Part shown: positions 7,662 through 17,228 of the stretch, in pieces
How the letters are laid out: each line of letters opens with the position of its first letter
Position numbering within the stretch: position 1 is the stretch's first letter
Source of the DNA: Pseudomonadota bacterium
GTDB lineage: Bacteria; Pseudomonadota; Gammaproteobacteria; Burkholderiales; UBA11063
Reading direction: 5' to 3'
NCBI GenBank assembly: GCA_003962985.1
Contig: RXKA01000049.1
Span: 7,345-41,003 of the forward strand
DNA length: 33,659 bases
Translations under genes and position numbers: made by a program
Notes under the pieces: generated by a model
The model's input: only the letters and a program-made list of their open reading frames with translations
Told to the model about the DNA's origin: nothing
The model's database searches: none

Positions 7662-8936
7662 ATGCAACCATTAGCTGAATTACTCCGTCCAAAACATCTC
7701 TCTGAGGTAGTAGGGCAACAACACCTAGTTGCTCCAGATGCACCATTAGCGCGTTTAATTAGCCAAGGCAAACTACAATCAATGATTCTGTGGGGTCCAC
7801 CTGGCGTAGGTAAAACGACACTTGCAAATATTATTATTCAAAGTTTTGATTGTCATGCGATTAAACTATCAGCAGTATTTAGTGGTGTTAAAGATATTAA
7901 AGATGCTCTAGAAGTAGCTGAAGAAAATGCACGTGGATTATTTGATAAACCGACGGTATTGTTTGTTGATGAAATCCATCGTTTCAATAAAAGCCAGCAA
8001 GATGCTTTCTTACATCATTTAGAGAATGGTACGATTATTTTAATCGGGGCAACGACCGAAAATCCGTCCTTTGAGATTAATAATGCATTGTTATCGCGAA
8101 TGCATGTTTATGTTTTAGAAGCATTAACGCGTAATGATCTGACACTATTATTTGATAAAGCACTGAATTCTGTATCATCCACAAAAACAATTACTACTGA
8201 AGCGCGTGAATTAATTTTGGATTTATGTGATGGTGATGCTAGAAGATTATTAAATATTTTCGAGTTAGTATTTAATGCTGCAAATACCGACATAGTTGAT
8301 GTGACAGTGGTAAAACAAATCGTTCCCAAAAATTTGCAACGTTTTGATAAAGGTGGAGAAGAATTTTATAACCAAATATCGGCATTACATAAATCTGTTC
8401 GTGGTTCAAATCCTGATGCTGCGCTGTATTGGTTTGGACGAATGCTCACTAGTGGCGCGGATCCGTTATATATTGGGCGGAGATTATTGCGTATGGCATG
8501 GGAAGATATTGGATTTGCTGATACCAATGCGGCAACAGTAGTTAATAATGCGCTACAAACGTATGAACGCTTAGGTTCTCCAGAAGGAGAGTTAGCATTG
8601 GCAGGAGCGGTGATTTATCTTGCCGTTACGAATAAAAGTAACAGTATTGAATTGGCATATAATCAGTTACGTGATTATCTTAAATCAGGGGCTTCGCATC
8701 CTGTACCAGTTCATTTACGTAATGCTCCAACTAAATTAATGACAGATTTAGGATATGGACGTGAATATAAATATGCGCATGATTTTCCTAACCATTATGT
8801 ACCCAATGAGCAATATTTTCCCGATGGTCTTGGTGAGCAGAAATTTTATCATCCGAGTAATCAAGGATTTGAATTACGAATTAATGAGCGGTTGGACTTT
8901 TTGCGTAAATTGGATGAGCAAGCAAAAAACAAATAA
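7662..8936 (+). CDS. rarA: Replication-associated recombination protein RarA (MgsA)
   Basis: RarA is a AAA+ ATPase related to clamp loaders that acts at stalled replication forks. The 424-residue protein opens with PLAELLRPKHLSEVVGQQHL, typical of the family. Walker A is GPPGVGKTT at about 45-53. Walker B with the RarA-specific DEIHRFNKSQQDAFL follows, then sensor 1 GATTENPSFE. The C-terminal MgsA-type oligomerisation region contains SVRGSNPDAALYW, RRLLRMAWEDIG and HPVPVHLRNAPTK. No clear Shine-Dalgarno precedes ATG 7662, but the N-terminus matches the family exactly. It converges on the next gene with a three-base gap. Confidence 0.96.
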   Translation: MQPLAELLRPKHLSEVVGQQHLVAPDAPLARLISQGKLQSMILWGPPGVGKTTLANIIIQSFDCHAIKLSAVFSGVKDIKDALEVAEENARGLFDKPTVLFVDEIHRFNKSQQDAFLHHLENGTIILIGATTENPSFEINNALLSRMHVYVLEALTRNDLTLLFDKALNSVSSTKTITTEARELILDLCDGDARRLLNIFELVFNAANTDIVDVTVVKQIVPKNLQRFDKGGEEFYNQISALHKSVRGSNPDAALYWFGRMLTSGADPLYIGRRLLRMAWEDIGFADTNAATVVNNALQTYERLGSPEGELALAGAVIYLAVTNKSNSIELAYNQLRDYLKSGASHPVPVHLRNAPTKLMTDLGYGREYKYAHDFPNHYVPNEQYFPDGLGEQKFYHPSNQGFELRINERLDFLRKLDEQAKNK

Positions 8937-8939
8937 CCA

Positions 8940-10073
8940 TTAGTGGTGAGGAACGAAAACGGCAATACACATTGGCGATGGAATTTGATTAGTTATTATT
9001 TGGCAAGATAGCATATCAAGGCTACATTTTAAAACGGTCGGTTCTCCGCTGGCAACCGCATTGGTGATATAAATATGATCCATGGTTACCCGTAAATTTA
9101 GTGGGTATTCTAATAATGGGTTGATTAATTCCATGCACTGACTTGAATTGACATTACTGCATTTCTCAATGGTTGCTGGTGCAGGGTAAGAATGGGTGCG
9201 ATAAAAATAATTGCGATATTCTTTACTAATAAAATACATACTGGTTAGGCTGGTATCAGGTGTACAATTCACTAAATTCCCATAACTATCTAAAGTACAT
9301 TGCAATGCTGAATCAGGTTTAATTGAACCTCCAGACCAAACAAAATCACTGATATAAACGTATGGTGGTTGGTAAGAGAAAAAAATGGGATTAACCATGT
9401 TGAGTTGAGCAGTTGCACAACTAGTAATTATTCCTTGGTTATTAATCTGACAGCGAGTTATATCACCAATCTTTCCCGTAGCATGAGAGTTAATAATATA
9501 AATATAATTTCCCAAAATTAATATATCTTGTGGGTTATTCAGATTGCTTACTGCGACGTGACAGCGGTAATCTGCTACGCCTTTGCTACAGCTAATTAAT
9601 TGATTTTGGCGATAGTCGGTGACAAAAATTATTTCTTGTGTTTCTGATTCGGCTGTATTACTTTCGTTATAATCCAAATCATCAATTTGTAGCGTCGTGC
9701 TACTTTCTTTATTGGCATTATCTGTATCGCCTAGACTATTAGGATAATTATTATTCATATCAAAATTGAGATTGTATGTGATTGGCAGCGTAATTGTTTT
9801 CTTGAGGTAGCTATTCCCTGTTGATGGAGTGCCGAAAGTATTCATCGGTAGCTGTTGCCATTGGGAATATTGATCTGCTAATTGCGGTGCAAGGAAATTG
9901 GTGGCAAATATGGTTCTTAGTTGGGATGATGAATCGTTAATACCATGTAAATTATAATTAGGTGTTATTTGGCTTGGCTTTTCTCGTGACACAAGCTTAT
10001 CATGATAAATCGCAAAGCCAGTAATACTAATCGCGATTAGGCAGATAATGATAATTGATTTATTTGACTTCAT
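8940..10073 (-). CDS. Signal-anchored, beta-propeller-like protein of unknown function
   Basis: I do not recognise a named family. The 377-residue protein starts with a short basic region and one hydrophobic segment (SIIIICLIAISITGFAIY, about 6-23), so it is exported and either anchored or cleaved. Residues about 45-145 are polar and low in complexity (Asn, Ser, Thr). From about 145 to the end the sequence shows repeating units: a beta-strand pair such as NYIYIINS, YVYISDF or DHIYITNA, then a paired-cysteine segment such as CTLDSYGNLVNC or CSLDMLSCQ. That pattern fits a propeller with a disulfide in each blade. It is flanked by convergent rarA and a divergent cytochrome gene, so context gives no functional hint. 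Confidence 0.75.
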   Translation of the reverse strand: MKSNKSIIIICLIAISITGFAIYHDKLVSREKPSQITPNYNLHGINDSSSQLRTIFATNFLAPQLADQYSQWQQLPMNTFGTPSTGNSYLKKTITLPITYNLNFDMNNNYPNSLGDTDNANKESSTTLQIDDLDYNESNTAESETQEIIFVTDYRQNQLISCSKGVADYRCHVAVSNLNNPQDILILGNYIYIINSHATGKIGDITRCQINNQGIITSCATAQLNMVNPIFFSYQPPYVYISDFVWSGGSIKPDSALQCTLDSYGNLVNCTPDTSLTSMYFISKEYRNYFYRTHSYPAPATIEKCSNVNSSQCMELINPLLEYPLNLRVTMDHIYITNAVASGEPTVLKCSLDMLSCQIITNQIPSPMCIAVFVPHH

Positions 10074-10395
10074 ATGAGTAATATATTTATTTTTAAATGC
10101 TAGTAGTTCCGCGATTTTATAACCAATGCTGATAAAAGTATGATTATTTCAGGGTGTATTCAATAGTGACATCAATCGGTTTTAACGCAGGTTTATTATT
10201 ATAAAAACGATATTAGCATAAATAAAAGTTGTATCCAATGATATTTGCGCTAAACTAGATAATAATCAGCCTTGGAGAATCTAGAAAATGTTTTTGTGGT
10301 AGTGATACAATATAGTTAATCTGGACGTGACCATATACTAACTGCATTGTTGGTAAGGTATCCATACATAAAAATAATCATGGTGAATGCATTAT
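10074..10395. other. Intergenic region between two divergent genes
   Basis: No gene is visible in these 322 bases. A candidate extended -10 for the cytochrome gene is TG-a-TACAAT at 10303-10311, without a convincing -35 box. A 6-bp inverted repeat CTAGAT/ATCTAG (10255-10260 and 10279-10284) lies just upstream of it and could be an operator; it is short enough to be chance. Confidence 0.35.
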
Positions 10396-10962
10396 ATGAA
10401 CAATAAAACTGAGACAAATGATTTATTACAACAAAATTATTCAAGGGTGGCAATTTTTTTACATTGGCTAATTGCTTTGATGGTTATGATGAATATTGTG
10501 GGCGGATTATTATTTTCTTGTAACATAATACTATTCAGTAATCAAATGTTGTTGCACAAACAATCTGGTGTGATAATTCTTGCGCTGGTGATTGTCAGGA
10601 TTATTTGGCGCTTATCACATGAATACCCACGTTTGACAGGTTCGATTCCTGCTAGTGAAGAAGTTTTAGCTAAATTTGGGCAGCTCTTATTATATTTTTT
10701 GATGTTGACAGTACCATTATCTGGATTAATTTTTGTTCAAAGTGCGGGTCATAATCCTACATTTGCAGGCTATCATTTACCAATACTCATGCCATTTTTA
10801 ACCGCTAGCGACGTCCCTCAGCTCGAACTATTACATACTTCATTGGCAATTTTTTTTGCTACTTTAATTTTAGGGCATACGATTGCTGCCTTGAAACATC
10901 ATTTTATTGATAAGAAACGAGTATTAGTGCGTATTCTACCTAAGTTTTTGCGTAGAGAATAG
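10396..10962 (+). CDS. Cytochrome b561 family membrane protein
   Basis: This 188-residue protein is a prokaryotic b561 (CybB/YodB-like): four transmembrane helices carrying two b hemes. It moves electrons between membrane quinone and a periplasmic acceptor; E. coli CybB is a superoxide:ubiquinone oxidoreductase. The start NYSRVAIFLHWLIALMV is typical. Four candidate heme-ligand histidines lie in the helices: His23 (FLHW), His54 (LLHK), His147 (LLHT) and His161 (LGHT). The frame also opens at an ATG at 10387, but GGTGA then abuts the start. ATG 10396 gives a nine-base spacing and is preferred. The next gene begins nine bases after the stop. Confidence 0.85.
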   Translation: MNNKTETNDLLQQNYSRVAIFLHWLIALMVMMNIVGGLLFSCNIILFSNQMLLHKQSGVIILALVIVRIIWRLSHEYPRLTGSIPASEEVLAKFGQLLLYFLMLTVPLSGLIFVQSAGHNPTFAGYHLPILMPFLTASDVPQLELLHTSLAIFFATLILGHTIAALKHHFIDKKRVLVRILPKFLRRE

Positions 10963-10971
10963 TTAAATCAT

Positions 10972-12282
10972 ATGAAACTAGTCCGCTTATCATTATTGTT
11001 AAATAGATCTTCAATGCATCAGAAACATAAAAGTTACGCTTTTTTTGTGACATTAGTTTTATGCCTTGAATATTTGGATATTATTGTTTATTTGCGTAGC
11101 GCACATATTTTAACTGGTGTTTATCTTCATAACTCAATTCATTGGATTTATGTTTTATTATTTCTTTTTATTATTTTGTGGTTAACCAATCTGATTGCCA
11201 AAGCAATTGTTAAAAAATTACTCCGCTATTTACAACCACGCTGGAGTAATAGCCAATTAGTTATTAGTGCCAGTTTTATTATTACAATCAGTTTTATTTT
11301 ACAAGCAATCGTCATCTATTTCTATTGCAATACATTAATCAGTCATTTCTTATTGGGTTTCTTTGTTGCGCGTCTAATCTATCAAATCGCGCTTGGTGTC
11401 GTAATTCATGATATTTACGAATTTTTATTAGATATTCCTGAATTGTGTGATGAAGTAATCTACCTAATTCTCAATAGTTTGGAACTGAGTGTTTTAATTA
11501 GTGTATTAGGATATAAGGCGCTTTTCTTCATTGAAGCTAATTATGATCGTGTAATCATGCTATGTTTTCTGTCAATGGCGGTCTTATGGTTATTTGTAGT
11601 CGTTATGTTTACTCTAAATCGACATACTTTGAAGCAAATGAGTAATGAGAAAATTAGTTGTCAGGCAGCGCATAATTTTTCAATTATGTTAAAAACAGAG
11701 TTAAAAGATACGATTATTGCATTTAGCGTTGTTGGCGTGCGTAGTAGTTTATGTATTGTTGGTGTAATTTACATGCCAATTTATCTAATCTCAGGGTTAC
11801 ATTTTATGCCACACTATGCAGAAAATATTATTGCCATGTCTAGTTTGTCGGCATTTGCTTTAAATGTAATTGTTGATCGCTATTTGCATAATTTCGCGTA
11901 CATGAAAATTCTCAAATCATGGTTGGTAGGGTTAATTATTGGTAGCTTAATTAGTTATCTCCTGTTTTTCTTCCATGTAATTCCATTTATTGGCGTAGCT
12001 ATTCTCGTTATGTTCCATAGTCTCTTTGCTTTGGTATGCCCATTTATCTTAAATGACTTATTTACACCGAAATTACGTCAAGTAGCAATTGTTGCGTGTT
12101 ATCGAAATAGCTTTCTAATTTTTGCGTCGTTCACGTTTATTCTATTATCATTGTTTATTGAAATCTTACATAATTATGTGGTAACACCAGCGTTGTTATT
12201 AATCGCTATAACTGCGATTTGTTATGTGTGTTTAGTATTATTCAATAAACAATCTGAAACGGTGAATGAACTAGTCGAATAA
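10972..12282 (+). CDS. Divergent 12-helix transporter, possibly MFS
   Basis: This 436-residue protein is strongly hydrophobic and has about 12 predicted membrane helices with a longer cytoplasmic loop near residues 215-240. The first helix contains LCLEYLDIIVYLRSAHIL, which recalls the EWYDF-type opening of MHS-subfamily MFS carriers (proline/betaine, dicarboxylates). The usual MFS loop motifs are not clear, so the family is tentative and the substrate unknown. It lies between the cytochrome b561 gene and rbsK, with only 40 bases before the rbsK start and no terminator, so it may be co-transcribed with the ribose operon. The Shine-Dalgarno site is weak. Confidence 0.65.
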   Translation: MKLVRLSLLLNRSSMHQKHKSYAFFVTLVLCLEYLDIIVYLRSAHILTGVYLHNSIHWIYVLLFLFIILWLTNLIAKAIVKKLLRYLQPRWSNSQLVISASFIITISFILQAIVIYFYCNTLISHFLLGFFVARLIYQIALGVVIHDIYEFLLDIPELCDEVIYLILNSLELSVLISVLGYKALFFIEANYDRVIMLCFLSMAVLWLFVVVMFTLNRHTLKQMSNEKISCQAAHNFSIMLKTELKDTIIAFSVVGVRSSLCIVGVIYMPIYLISGLHFMPHYAENIIAMSSLSAFALNVIVDRYLHNFAYMKILKSWLVGLIIGSLISYLLFFFHVIPFIGVAILVMFHSLFALVCPFILNDLFTPKLRQVAIVACYRNSFLIFASFTFILLSLFIEILHNYVVTPALLLIAITAICYVCLVLFNKQSETVNELVE

Positions 12283-12322
12283 TCTGGATAAATACATTTT
12301 TAAATATGAGAGGAATATGTCA

Positions 12323-13204
12323 ATGGCTAAAATAGTAGTCGTAGGAAGTGCATCAATTGATTTAACCGTGATTGCTGATAAACGTCCCAATGCGGGGGAA
12401 ACGGTGATTGGTCAGCAATTAATGTTATCATCAGGTGGTAAAGGTGCAAACCAAGCGGTAGCAGCCGCACGTTTGGGTGCAGATGTTACGTTTGTTGGCT
12501 GTGTCGCTAATGATAGCTATGGGAATGATATTATTGAAAACTTTAAACAGAATAATGTCAATATTGAACACCTTGCCAAAGTCGAGAATACGACTACAGG
12601 AACCGCACATATTATCCTAGCAGAAGGTGATAATAGCATTGTCGTTGTACCGGGGGCTAATTTGAATGTTAGTTGCCAAATTATCGATAATGCACGTGAT
12701 GAAATATTGAATGCCGACATCGTGATGGTGCAACAGGAAATCCCGTTGGACAGTATTGCTTATTTGGGTGAACTTTGTCATAGTCACCAAATTCAATTAT
12801 TGCTCAATCCTGCACCGATTCAAGCAACACCATCAAGTGTGATTGCTAATGCTGCGTTTATTACTCCGAATGAACACGAGGCAAGTGCGATTTTTCCGAC
12901 TATGAGTTTGAATCAGGCATTACAAAATAATCCACATAAATTAATTGTTACCCAAGGTAGTGCGGGTGCGCTTTACCATGATGGGCAAGAGGTTGTGACC
13001 GTGGATGGTTTTAAAGTACAGGCGGTTGATACTACTGGTGCTGGTGATACTTTTAATGCGGCTTTTGCGGTAGCTATCGCGGAGAAAAAATCATTTGCCG
13101 AGAGTATTAAATTTGCCAATGCGGCTGCGGCATTGTCTGTACAAAAATTAGGTGCACAAGGCGGGATGCCATCAAGAACAGAAGTTGAGGAGTTCTTAGG
13201 ATGA
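12323..13204 (+). CDS. rbsK: Ribokinase
   Basis: RbsK phosphorylates D-ribose to ribose 5-phosphate with ATP. The 293-residue PfkB-family protein has the N-terminal [18 protein letters not shown] signature and the C-terminal signature [16 protein letters not shown], which holds the catalytic Asp at about residue 242. Two ATGs are available, at 12317 and 12323. GAGAGGA (12308-12314) is eight bases before the second and only two before the first, so 12323 is chosen. The stop overlaps the rbsD start (ATGA). It is the first gene of an rbsKDACB operon. Confidence 0.95.
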   Translation: MAKIVVVGSASIDLTVIADKRPNAGETVIGQQLMLSSGGKGANQAVAAARLGADVTFVGCVANDSYGNDIIENFKQNNVNIEHLAKVENTTTGTAHIILAEGDNSIVVVPGANLNVSCQIIDNARDEILNADIVMVQQEIPLDSIAYLGELCHSHQIQLLLNPAPIQATPSSVIANAAFITPNEHEASAIFPTMSLNQALQNNPHKLIVTQGSAGALYHDGQEVVTVDGFKVQAVDTTGAGDTFNAAFAVAIAEKKSFAESIKFANAAAALSVQKLGAQGGMPSRTEVEEFLG

Positions 13205-13599
13205 ATAAACATGGAATTTTAAATAGCGAGATTTGTAAAGTTTTGGCGGATTTGGGACATACGGATATGATTGTGATTGCGGATTGTGGATTACCGATCC
13301 CAGATGGTGTAAAACGGATTGATTTAGCACTTAAAATAGGTGTACCAAGTTTTATTGATGTGCTTGACTTATTAAATGAGCATATGCAAATTGAGCAAGT
13401 AACGATAGCCCATGAAATCCATGATAAGAATCCATCAGTTTATACGCAATTACAACCTAAATTGCCTGCGGATATAGTGATTAATGAGGTATCTCATGAA
13501 CAATTTAAACAACTGACCAAACAAGCTAAGGCGATTATCCGAACTGGTGAAGCAACGCCATATGCAAACATTATTTTAAGTGCTGGTGTGATCTTTTAA
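13201..13599 (+). CDS. rbsD: D-ribose pyranase
   Basis: RbsD interconverts the pyranose and furanose forms of ribose, supplying the form used by ribokinase. The length of 132 residues is typical. It has the N-terminal HGILNSE, the catalytic His20 in LGHTD, the [13 protein letters not shown] segment, and the C-terminal [14 protein letters not shown] block of the sugar-binding site. It overlaps rbsK by four bases and lies 23 bases upstream of rbsA. Confidence 0.95.
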   Translation: MNKHGILNSEICKVLADLGHTDMIVIADCGLPIPDGVKRIDLALKIGVPSFIDVLDLLNEHMQIEQVTIAHEIHDKNPSVYTQLQPKLPADIVINEVSHEQFKQLTKQAKAIIRTGEATPYANIILSAGVIF

Positions 13600-13622
13600 G
13601 TTTTTATAATAGGATATGATTT

Positions 13623-15113
13623 ATGAATGTAATTTTACAAAAAATTCATAAACAGTTTGCTCAAAATGTTGTGCTCAATGGGGTTGATTTCGAACTTTTG
13701 GATGCTGAGATACATGCGTTAATGGGAGAAAATGGAGCGGGTAAATCGACGCTCATGAACATCTTGACAGGCTTGTTTCCTGCGGATAAAGGTCACATCA
13801 TTATCGACGGTAAAACCTTACAATTTAATTCAACTCATGAATCAGAAGAGTATGGAATTACATTTATCCGTCAGGAGCTGAATGTTTGGCAAAATCTGAG
13901 TGTATTAGAAAATTTATTTTTGGGTAAAGAAATTAGAACCAAACTGGGTTTTCTGAATAAGATACAAATGCGTCAATTAGCAGAGGATAAACTGAATGAA
14001 TTGGGTATTAGTTTAGATATTGATAAACTGGTTGCGAATTGTTCAATCGGTGAACAACAATTGATTGAAATAGTTAAAGCACTAATGACCAATTCCCAAG
14101 TGCTGATTATGGATGAACCAACTTCGGCACTAACTGATAAAGAAGCGGCGATTTTATTTAAAGTGATGCATAAGCTTAAAGCTAATGGCGTCTCGATTGT
14201 CTATATCTCACATCGGATGGAAGAGATTTTTGAGCATTGTGATCGGATTACGATTATGCGCGATGGGGTAAGCGTTAGCACACGTTTAATCGCAGAAACT
14301 TCATTTCAACAGGTAGTACGTGATATGGTGGGGCGTGAATTGTCTGAACGATTTCCAGCCAAAACACATACTATTGGTGGAGAAATATTTAGTGTCAGTA
14401 AATTATCAGGTAAGCGTTTCCAAGATATTAGCTTTTCATTAAGAAAAGGTGAGATTTTGGGATTTGCTGGTTTAATGGGGGCTGGACGTTCTGAAATTAT
14501 GCGGGGTATTTTTGGACTTGATCCACTTGATACGGGTGAACTATACTTAAATAATCAACGCTTGAATATTCGTGAACCTCGCGATGCCATTCAAGCTGGA
14601 ATTGGCTTTATTACTGAAAACCGACGCGATGAAGGAATTATCTTGGATTTCTCAATCAAAGAGAATATCGCAATTAATAATATGTATCATTATACCGATT
14701 ATGGATTAATCAATAAGCGTGCAGAAGTTGATTTTGTACAAAAATTGGCAGATAAATTATTGATTAAAATGTCATCACTAAATCTGGCAGCTGGTCGCTT
14801 ATCGGGCGGTAATCAACAAAAAGTAGTAATTGCCAAATGGTTGGGAAGTATGCCGCAGGTCTTGATTATGGATGAGCCAACCCGTGGTATTGATGTGAAT
14901 GCCAAACGAGAAATTTATCAATTAATGAATGAGTTAGCCGCTAGTGGTATGTCAATTATCATGGTATCATCAGAATTACCTGAAGTAATTGGTATGAGTG
15001 ATCGTGTCGCGGTAATTCATGAAGGACAATTAATGGGTATTTTAGAACAACATGAATTGACGCAGGAGAAAATAATTAGTTTAGCAACGGGAGAAAAAGA
15101 TGTCGTGGCATAA
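13623..15113 (+). CDS. rbsA: Ribose ABC transporter ATP-binding protein RbsA
   Basis: RbsA is the double-ATPase subunit that powers ribose import. The 496-residue protein carries two ABC domains. Domain 1 has Walker A GENGAGKST (35-43), the degenerate signature SIGEQQ and Walker B VLIMDEPTSAL. Domain 2 has the altered Walker A GLMGAGRSE without the lysine, as is usual in this family, then signature LSGGNQQKVVIAKW and Walker B VLIMDEPTRGID. AGGA lies eight bases before ATG 13623. Its end overlaps rbsC by 14 bases. Confidence 0.96.
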   Translation: MNVILQKIHKQFAQNVVLNGVDFELLDAEIHALMGENGAGKSTLMNILTGLFPADKGHIIIDGKTLQFNSTHESEEYGITFIRQELNVWQNLSVLENLFLGKEIRTKLGFLNKIQMRQLAEDKLNELGISLDIDKLVANCSIGEQQLIEIVKALMTNSQVLIMDEPTSALTDKEAAILFKVMHKLKANGVSIVYISHRMEEIFEHCDRITIMRDGVSVSTRLIAETSFQQVVRDMVGRELSERFPAKTHTIGGEIFSVSKLSGKRFQDISFSLRKGEILGFAGLMGAGRSEIMRGIFGLDPLDTGELYLNNQRLNIREPRDAIQAGIGFITENRRDEGIILDFSIKENIAINNMYHYTDYGLINKRAEVDFVQKLADKLLIKMSSLNLAAGRLSGGNQQKVVIAKWLGSMPQVLIMDEPTRGIDVNAKREIYQLMNELAASGMSIIMVSSELPEVIGMSDRVAVIHEGQLMGILEQHELTQEKIISLATGEKDVVA

Positions 15114-16035
15114 AAAGATTGGTGATAAATTTCTGCCATTTATTGGTTTTATCATTTTATTTATCGTAATTGGGATGGTGAATCATGATTTTTGGGCACC
15201 AATGAATATTTTGAATTTGTTACGTCAAATCTCAATTAATGCATTAATTGCATTTGGTATGACATTTGTTATCTTGACGGGTGGAATTGACTTATCTGTT
15301 GGCGCAATCTTGGCTTTAGCTAGTGCATTTATGGCAAGCTTTATGGTACATGGTTGCGATCCGATTGTGGCAATTATTCTTGCGACTTTAATTGGTGCTT
15401 TACTTGGTGCGATAAATGGACTATTAGTTACTCACGGTAAAATAGCACCATTCATAGCAACATTGGCAACTATGACAATTTATCGTGGTATGACGATGGT
15501 TTATACTGATGGTAATCCAATTACTGGCTTGAGTGATAGTTTTTGGTTTCAGGTTTTTGGACGTGGTTATCTCTTAGGATTACCGATTCCTGCAATTACA
15601 GTAATTATTACATTTATCATTGCGTGGATTATCTTAAATAAAACTCCATTTGGGCGGCATGTCTATGCTATCGGTGGCAATGAAAAAGCTTCAATTATTT
15701 CTGGGGTTAAAGTTAATAAAATTAAGATATTAGTGTATGCGATTAATGGACTTTTGGCGGCTTTAGCTGGTAGTATCGTAGTATCGCGACTAAATTCAGC
15801 CCAGCCAACCGCAGGCGTTTCATATGAACTTGACGCCATTGCAGCAGTGGTATTGGGTGGAACTAGCCTAACTGGTGGCTATGGCAAGATTGTTGGCACA
15901 CTAATTGGAGCGCTGATAATAGGTACCTTGAATAATGGGCTAAATATTTTGGGGGTTTCAAGTTTCTATCAGTTGATTGTCAAAGGGATAGTTATTTTGA
16001 TTGCAGTATTTATTGATCGCAGGAAGGCAGCATAA
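15100..16035 (+). CDS. rbsC: Ribose ABC transporter permease RbsC
   Basis: RbsC forms the membrane channel of the importer. The 311-residue, multi-helix protein belongs to the branched-chain/ribose permease family. Family marks include TFVILTGGIDLSVGAIL (about 50-66), the ATP-binding-protein contact YAIGGNEKASIISGV, and the C-terminal LDAIAAVVLGGTSLTGGYG. GGGAG lies six bases upstream of ATG 15100, inside the end of rbsA. The stop shares one base with the rbsB start (TAATG), so translation is probably coupled. Confidence 0.96.
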   Translation: MSWHKKIGDKFLPFIGFIILFIVIGMVNHDFWAPMNILNLLRQISINALIAFGMTFVILTGGIDLSVGAILALASAFMASFMVHGCDPIVAIILATLIGALLGAINGLLVTHGKIAPFIATLATMTIYRGMTMVYTDGNPITGLSDSFWFQVFGRGYLLGLPIPAITVIITFIIAWIILNKTPFGRHVYAIGGNEKASIISGVKVNKIKILVYAINGLLAALAGSIVVSRLNSAQPTAGVSYELDAIAAVVLGGTSLTGGYGKIVGTLIGALIIGTLNNGLNILGVSSFYQLIVKGIVILIAVFIDRRKAA

Positions 16036-16952
16036 TGCAAAAGATATATGGAATATTAATCACGCTTATTTGTGCAATAGTGTTATCTGCGTGTACGATG
16101 GATCCACCAGATTGGGCAAAAACTAAACGTACGATAGATCCGCATCATTTACGAATTGGCGTATCATTATCAACATTGAATAATCCATTTTTTGTGTCAA
16201 TTAAAGATGGTATCGTGCAAGAAGCTGCAAAAGATAATATTCAAGTCAAGATTGCAGATGCGCAGAATGATTCAGCAAAGCAAAATAATGATATTGAAGA
16301 TTTGATTCAGCAAGGAGTGGATATTTTATTAGTTAATCCTGTTGATTCAGATGCGGTATCAGCGGCAATAGTGGCGGCTAATCAAGCTGATGTACCCGTT
16401 ATTACAATCGATAGAGCGGCAAATAAGAGTAAAGTTGCAACCTTTATTTCTTCAGATAATGTTGATGGCGGTAAGATGGCAGCGCAATTTATCGTAGATA
16501 AATTGGGTAACCATGCCGTAGTCGCTGAATTGCAAGGAATCTCTGGGGCTTCGGCAACTCGTGAGCGTGGGCAAGGTTTTCATCTGATTGCTGATAAAGA
16601 ATTAAACGTTGTTGCTAGTCAGGCGGCTGATTTTGATCGGGCAAAAGGCTTAACGGTTACAGAAAATCTCCTACAAGCAAATGATAAAATACAAGCGATT
16701 TTTGCCCAAAATGATGAGATGGCATTGGGTGCTGTTGAAGCTGCCAAAAGTGCAGGCAAAAATATCTTGATAGTTGGCTTTGACGGTAGTGCTGATGGTA
16801 TCAAAGCCGTAAAATCTGGCGAATTATCCGCAACGATAGCTCAGCAACCAGAATTAATCGGGCAAAAAGCCGTGGCAATTAGTCAAAAGATTGCTAATAA
16901 GGAAGCTGTACCTGCAACCATTCATGTTCAATTACAATTAGTTACTAAGTAA
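16035..16952 (+). CDS. rbsB: Ribose-binding protein RbsB, lipoprotein form
   Basis: RbsB captures the sugar and delivers it to RbsAC. The 305-residue protein belongs to the periplasmic-binding type 1 fold. Family segments include STLNNPFFVSIKDGI, DLIQQGVDILLVNPVDSDAV, the sugar-contact PVITIDRAAN, FAQNDEMALGAVEA and VGFDGSADGIKAVKSG. The N-terminus ends in a lipobox (IVLSAC, Cys20) rather than a signal peptidase I site. It is therefore lipid-anchored, as in Bacillus and unlike E. coli RbsB. AGGAAGG upstream gives a strong ribosome site. Ribose is the likely substrate because rbsK and rbsD are in the operon. Confidence 0.93.
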   Translation: MQKIYGILITLICAIVLSACTMDPPDWAKTKRTIDPHHLRIGVSLSTLNNPFFVSIKDGIVQEAAKDNIQVKIADAQNDSAKQNNDIEDLIQQGVDILLVNPVDSDAVSAAIVAANQADVPVITIDRAANKSKVATFISSDNVDGGKMAAQFIVDKLGNHAVVAELQGISGASATRERGQGFHLIADKELNVVASQAADFDRAKGLTVTENLLQANDKIQAIFAQNDEMALGAVEAAKSAGKNILIVGFDGSADGIKAVKSGELSATIAQQPELIGQKAVAISQKIANKEAVPATIHVQLQLVTK

Positions 16953-16965
16953 CATCTTTATAAGG

Positions 16966-16999
16966 TTATACCTTGATATTGATTGATGTCAGGGTATAA
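16966..16999 (+). terminator. Long hairpin after rbsB
   Basis: A 14-bp stem with two G-U pairs (16966-16979 with 16986-16999) and a 6-base loop starts 13 bases after the rbsB stop. It is stable, but no T-run follows on either strand. It may be a weak terminator or a 3-prime mRNA stabiliser. Confidence 0.6.
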
Positions 17000-17144
17000 T
17001 CATTCAATGCTCTCCTATCACTGTCCCGATTGCTCTTTACTGTTAATCGCTTAAATGCTAAGTTTTTGTATAAAATTGATACATTAATTGATGGTGTTTA
17101 GCTATATATATTAGACATTTCGAATGTGTGGATGATTAAGGTGG

Positions 17145-17153
17145 TGATATAAT
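17145..17153 (+). promoter_or_regulatory. Extended -10 promoter for the restriction operon
   Basis: TG-a-TATAAT is a perfect extended -10 element located 76 bases before the hsdR ATG. The -35 region is poor, which is normal for this promoter type. Transcription would start near 17160. Confidence 0.55.
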
Positions 17154-17228
17154 ACGGTTAATTTGCCCAATAAGAATAAAATATTATTGGTATTATGATA
17201 ATGAAAAATATTGCAGTTGGTTTTAAAT

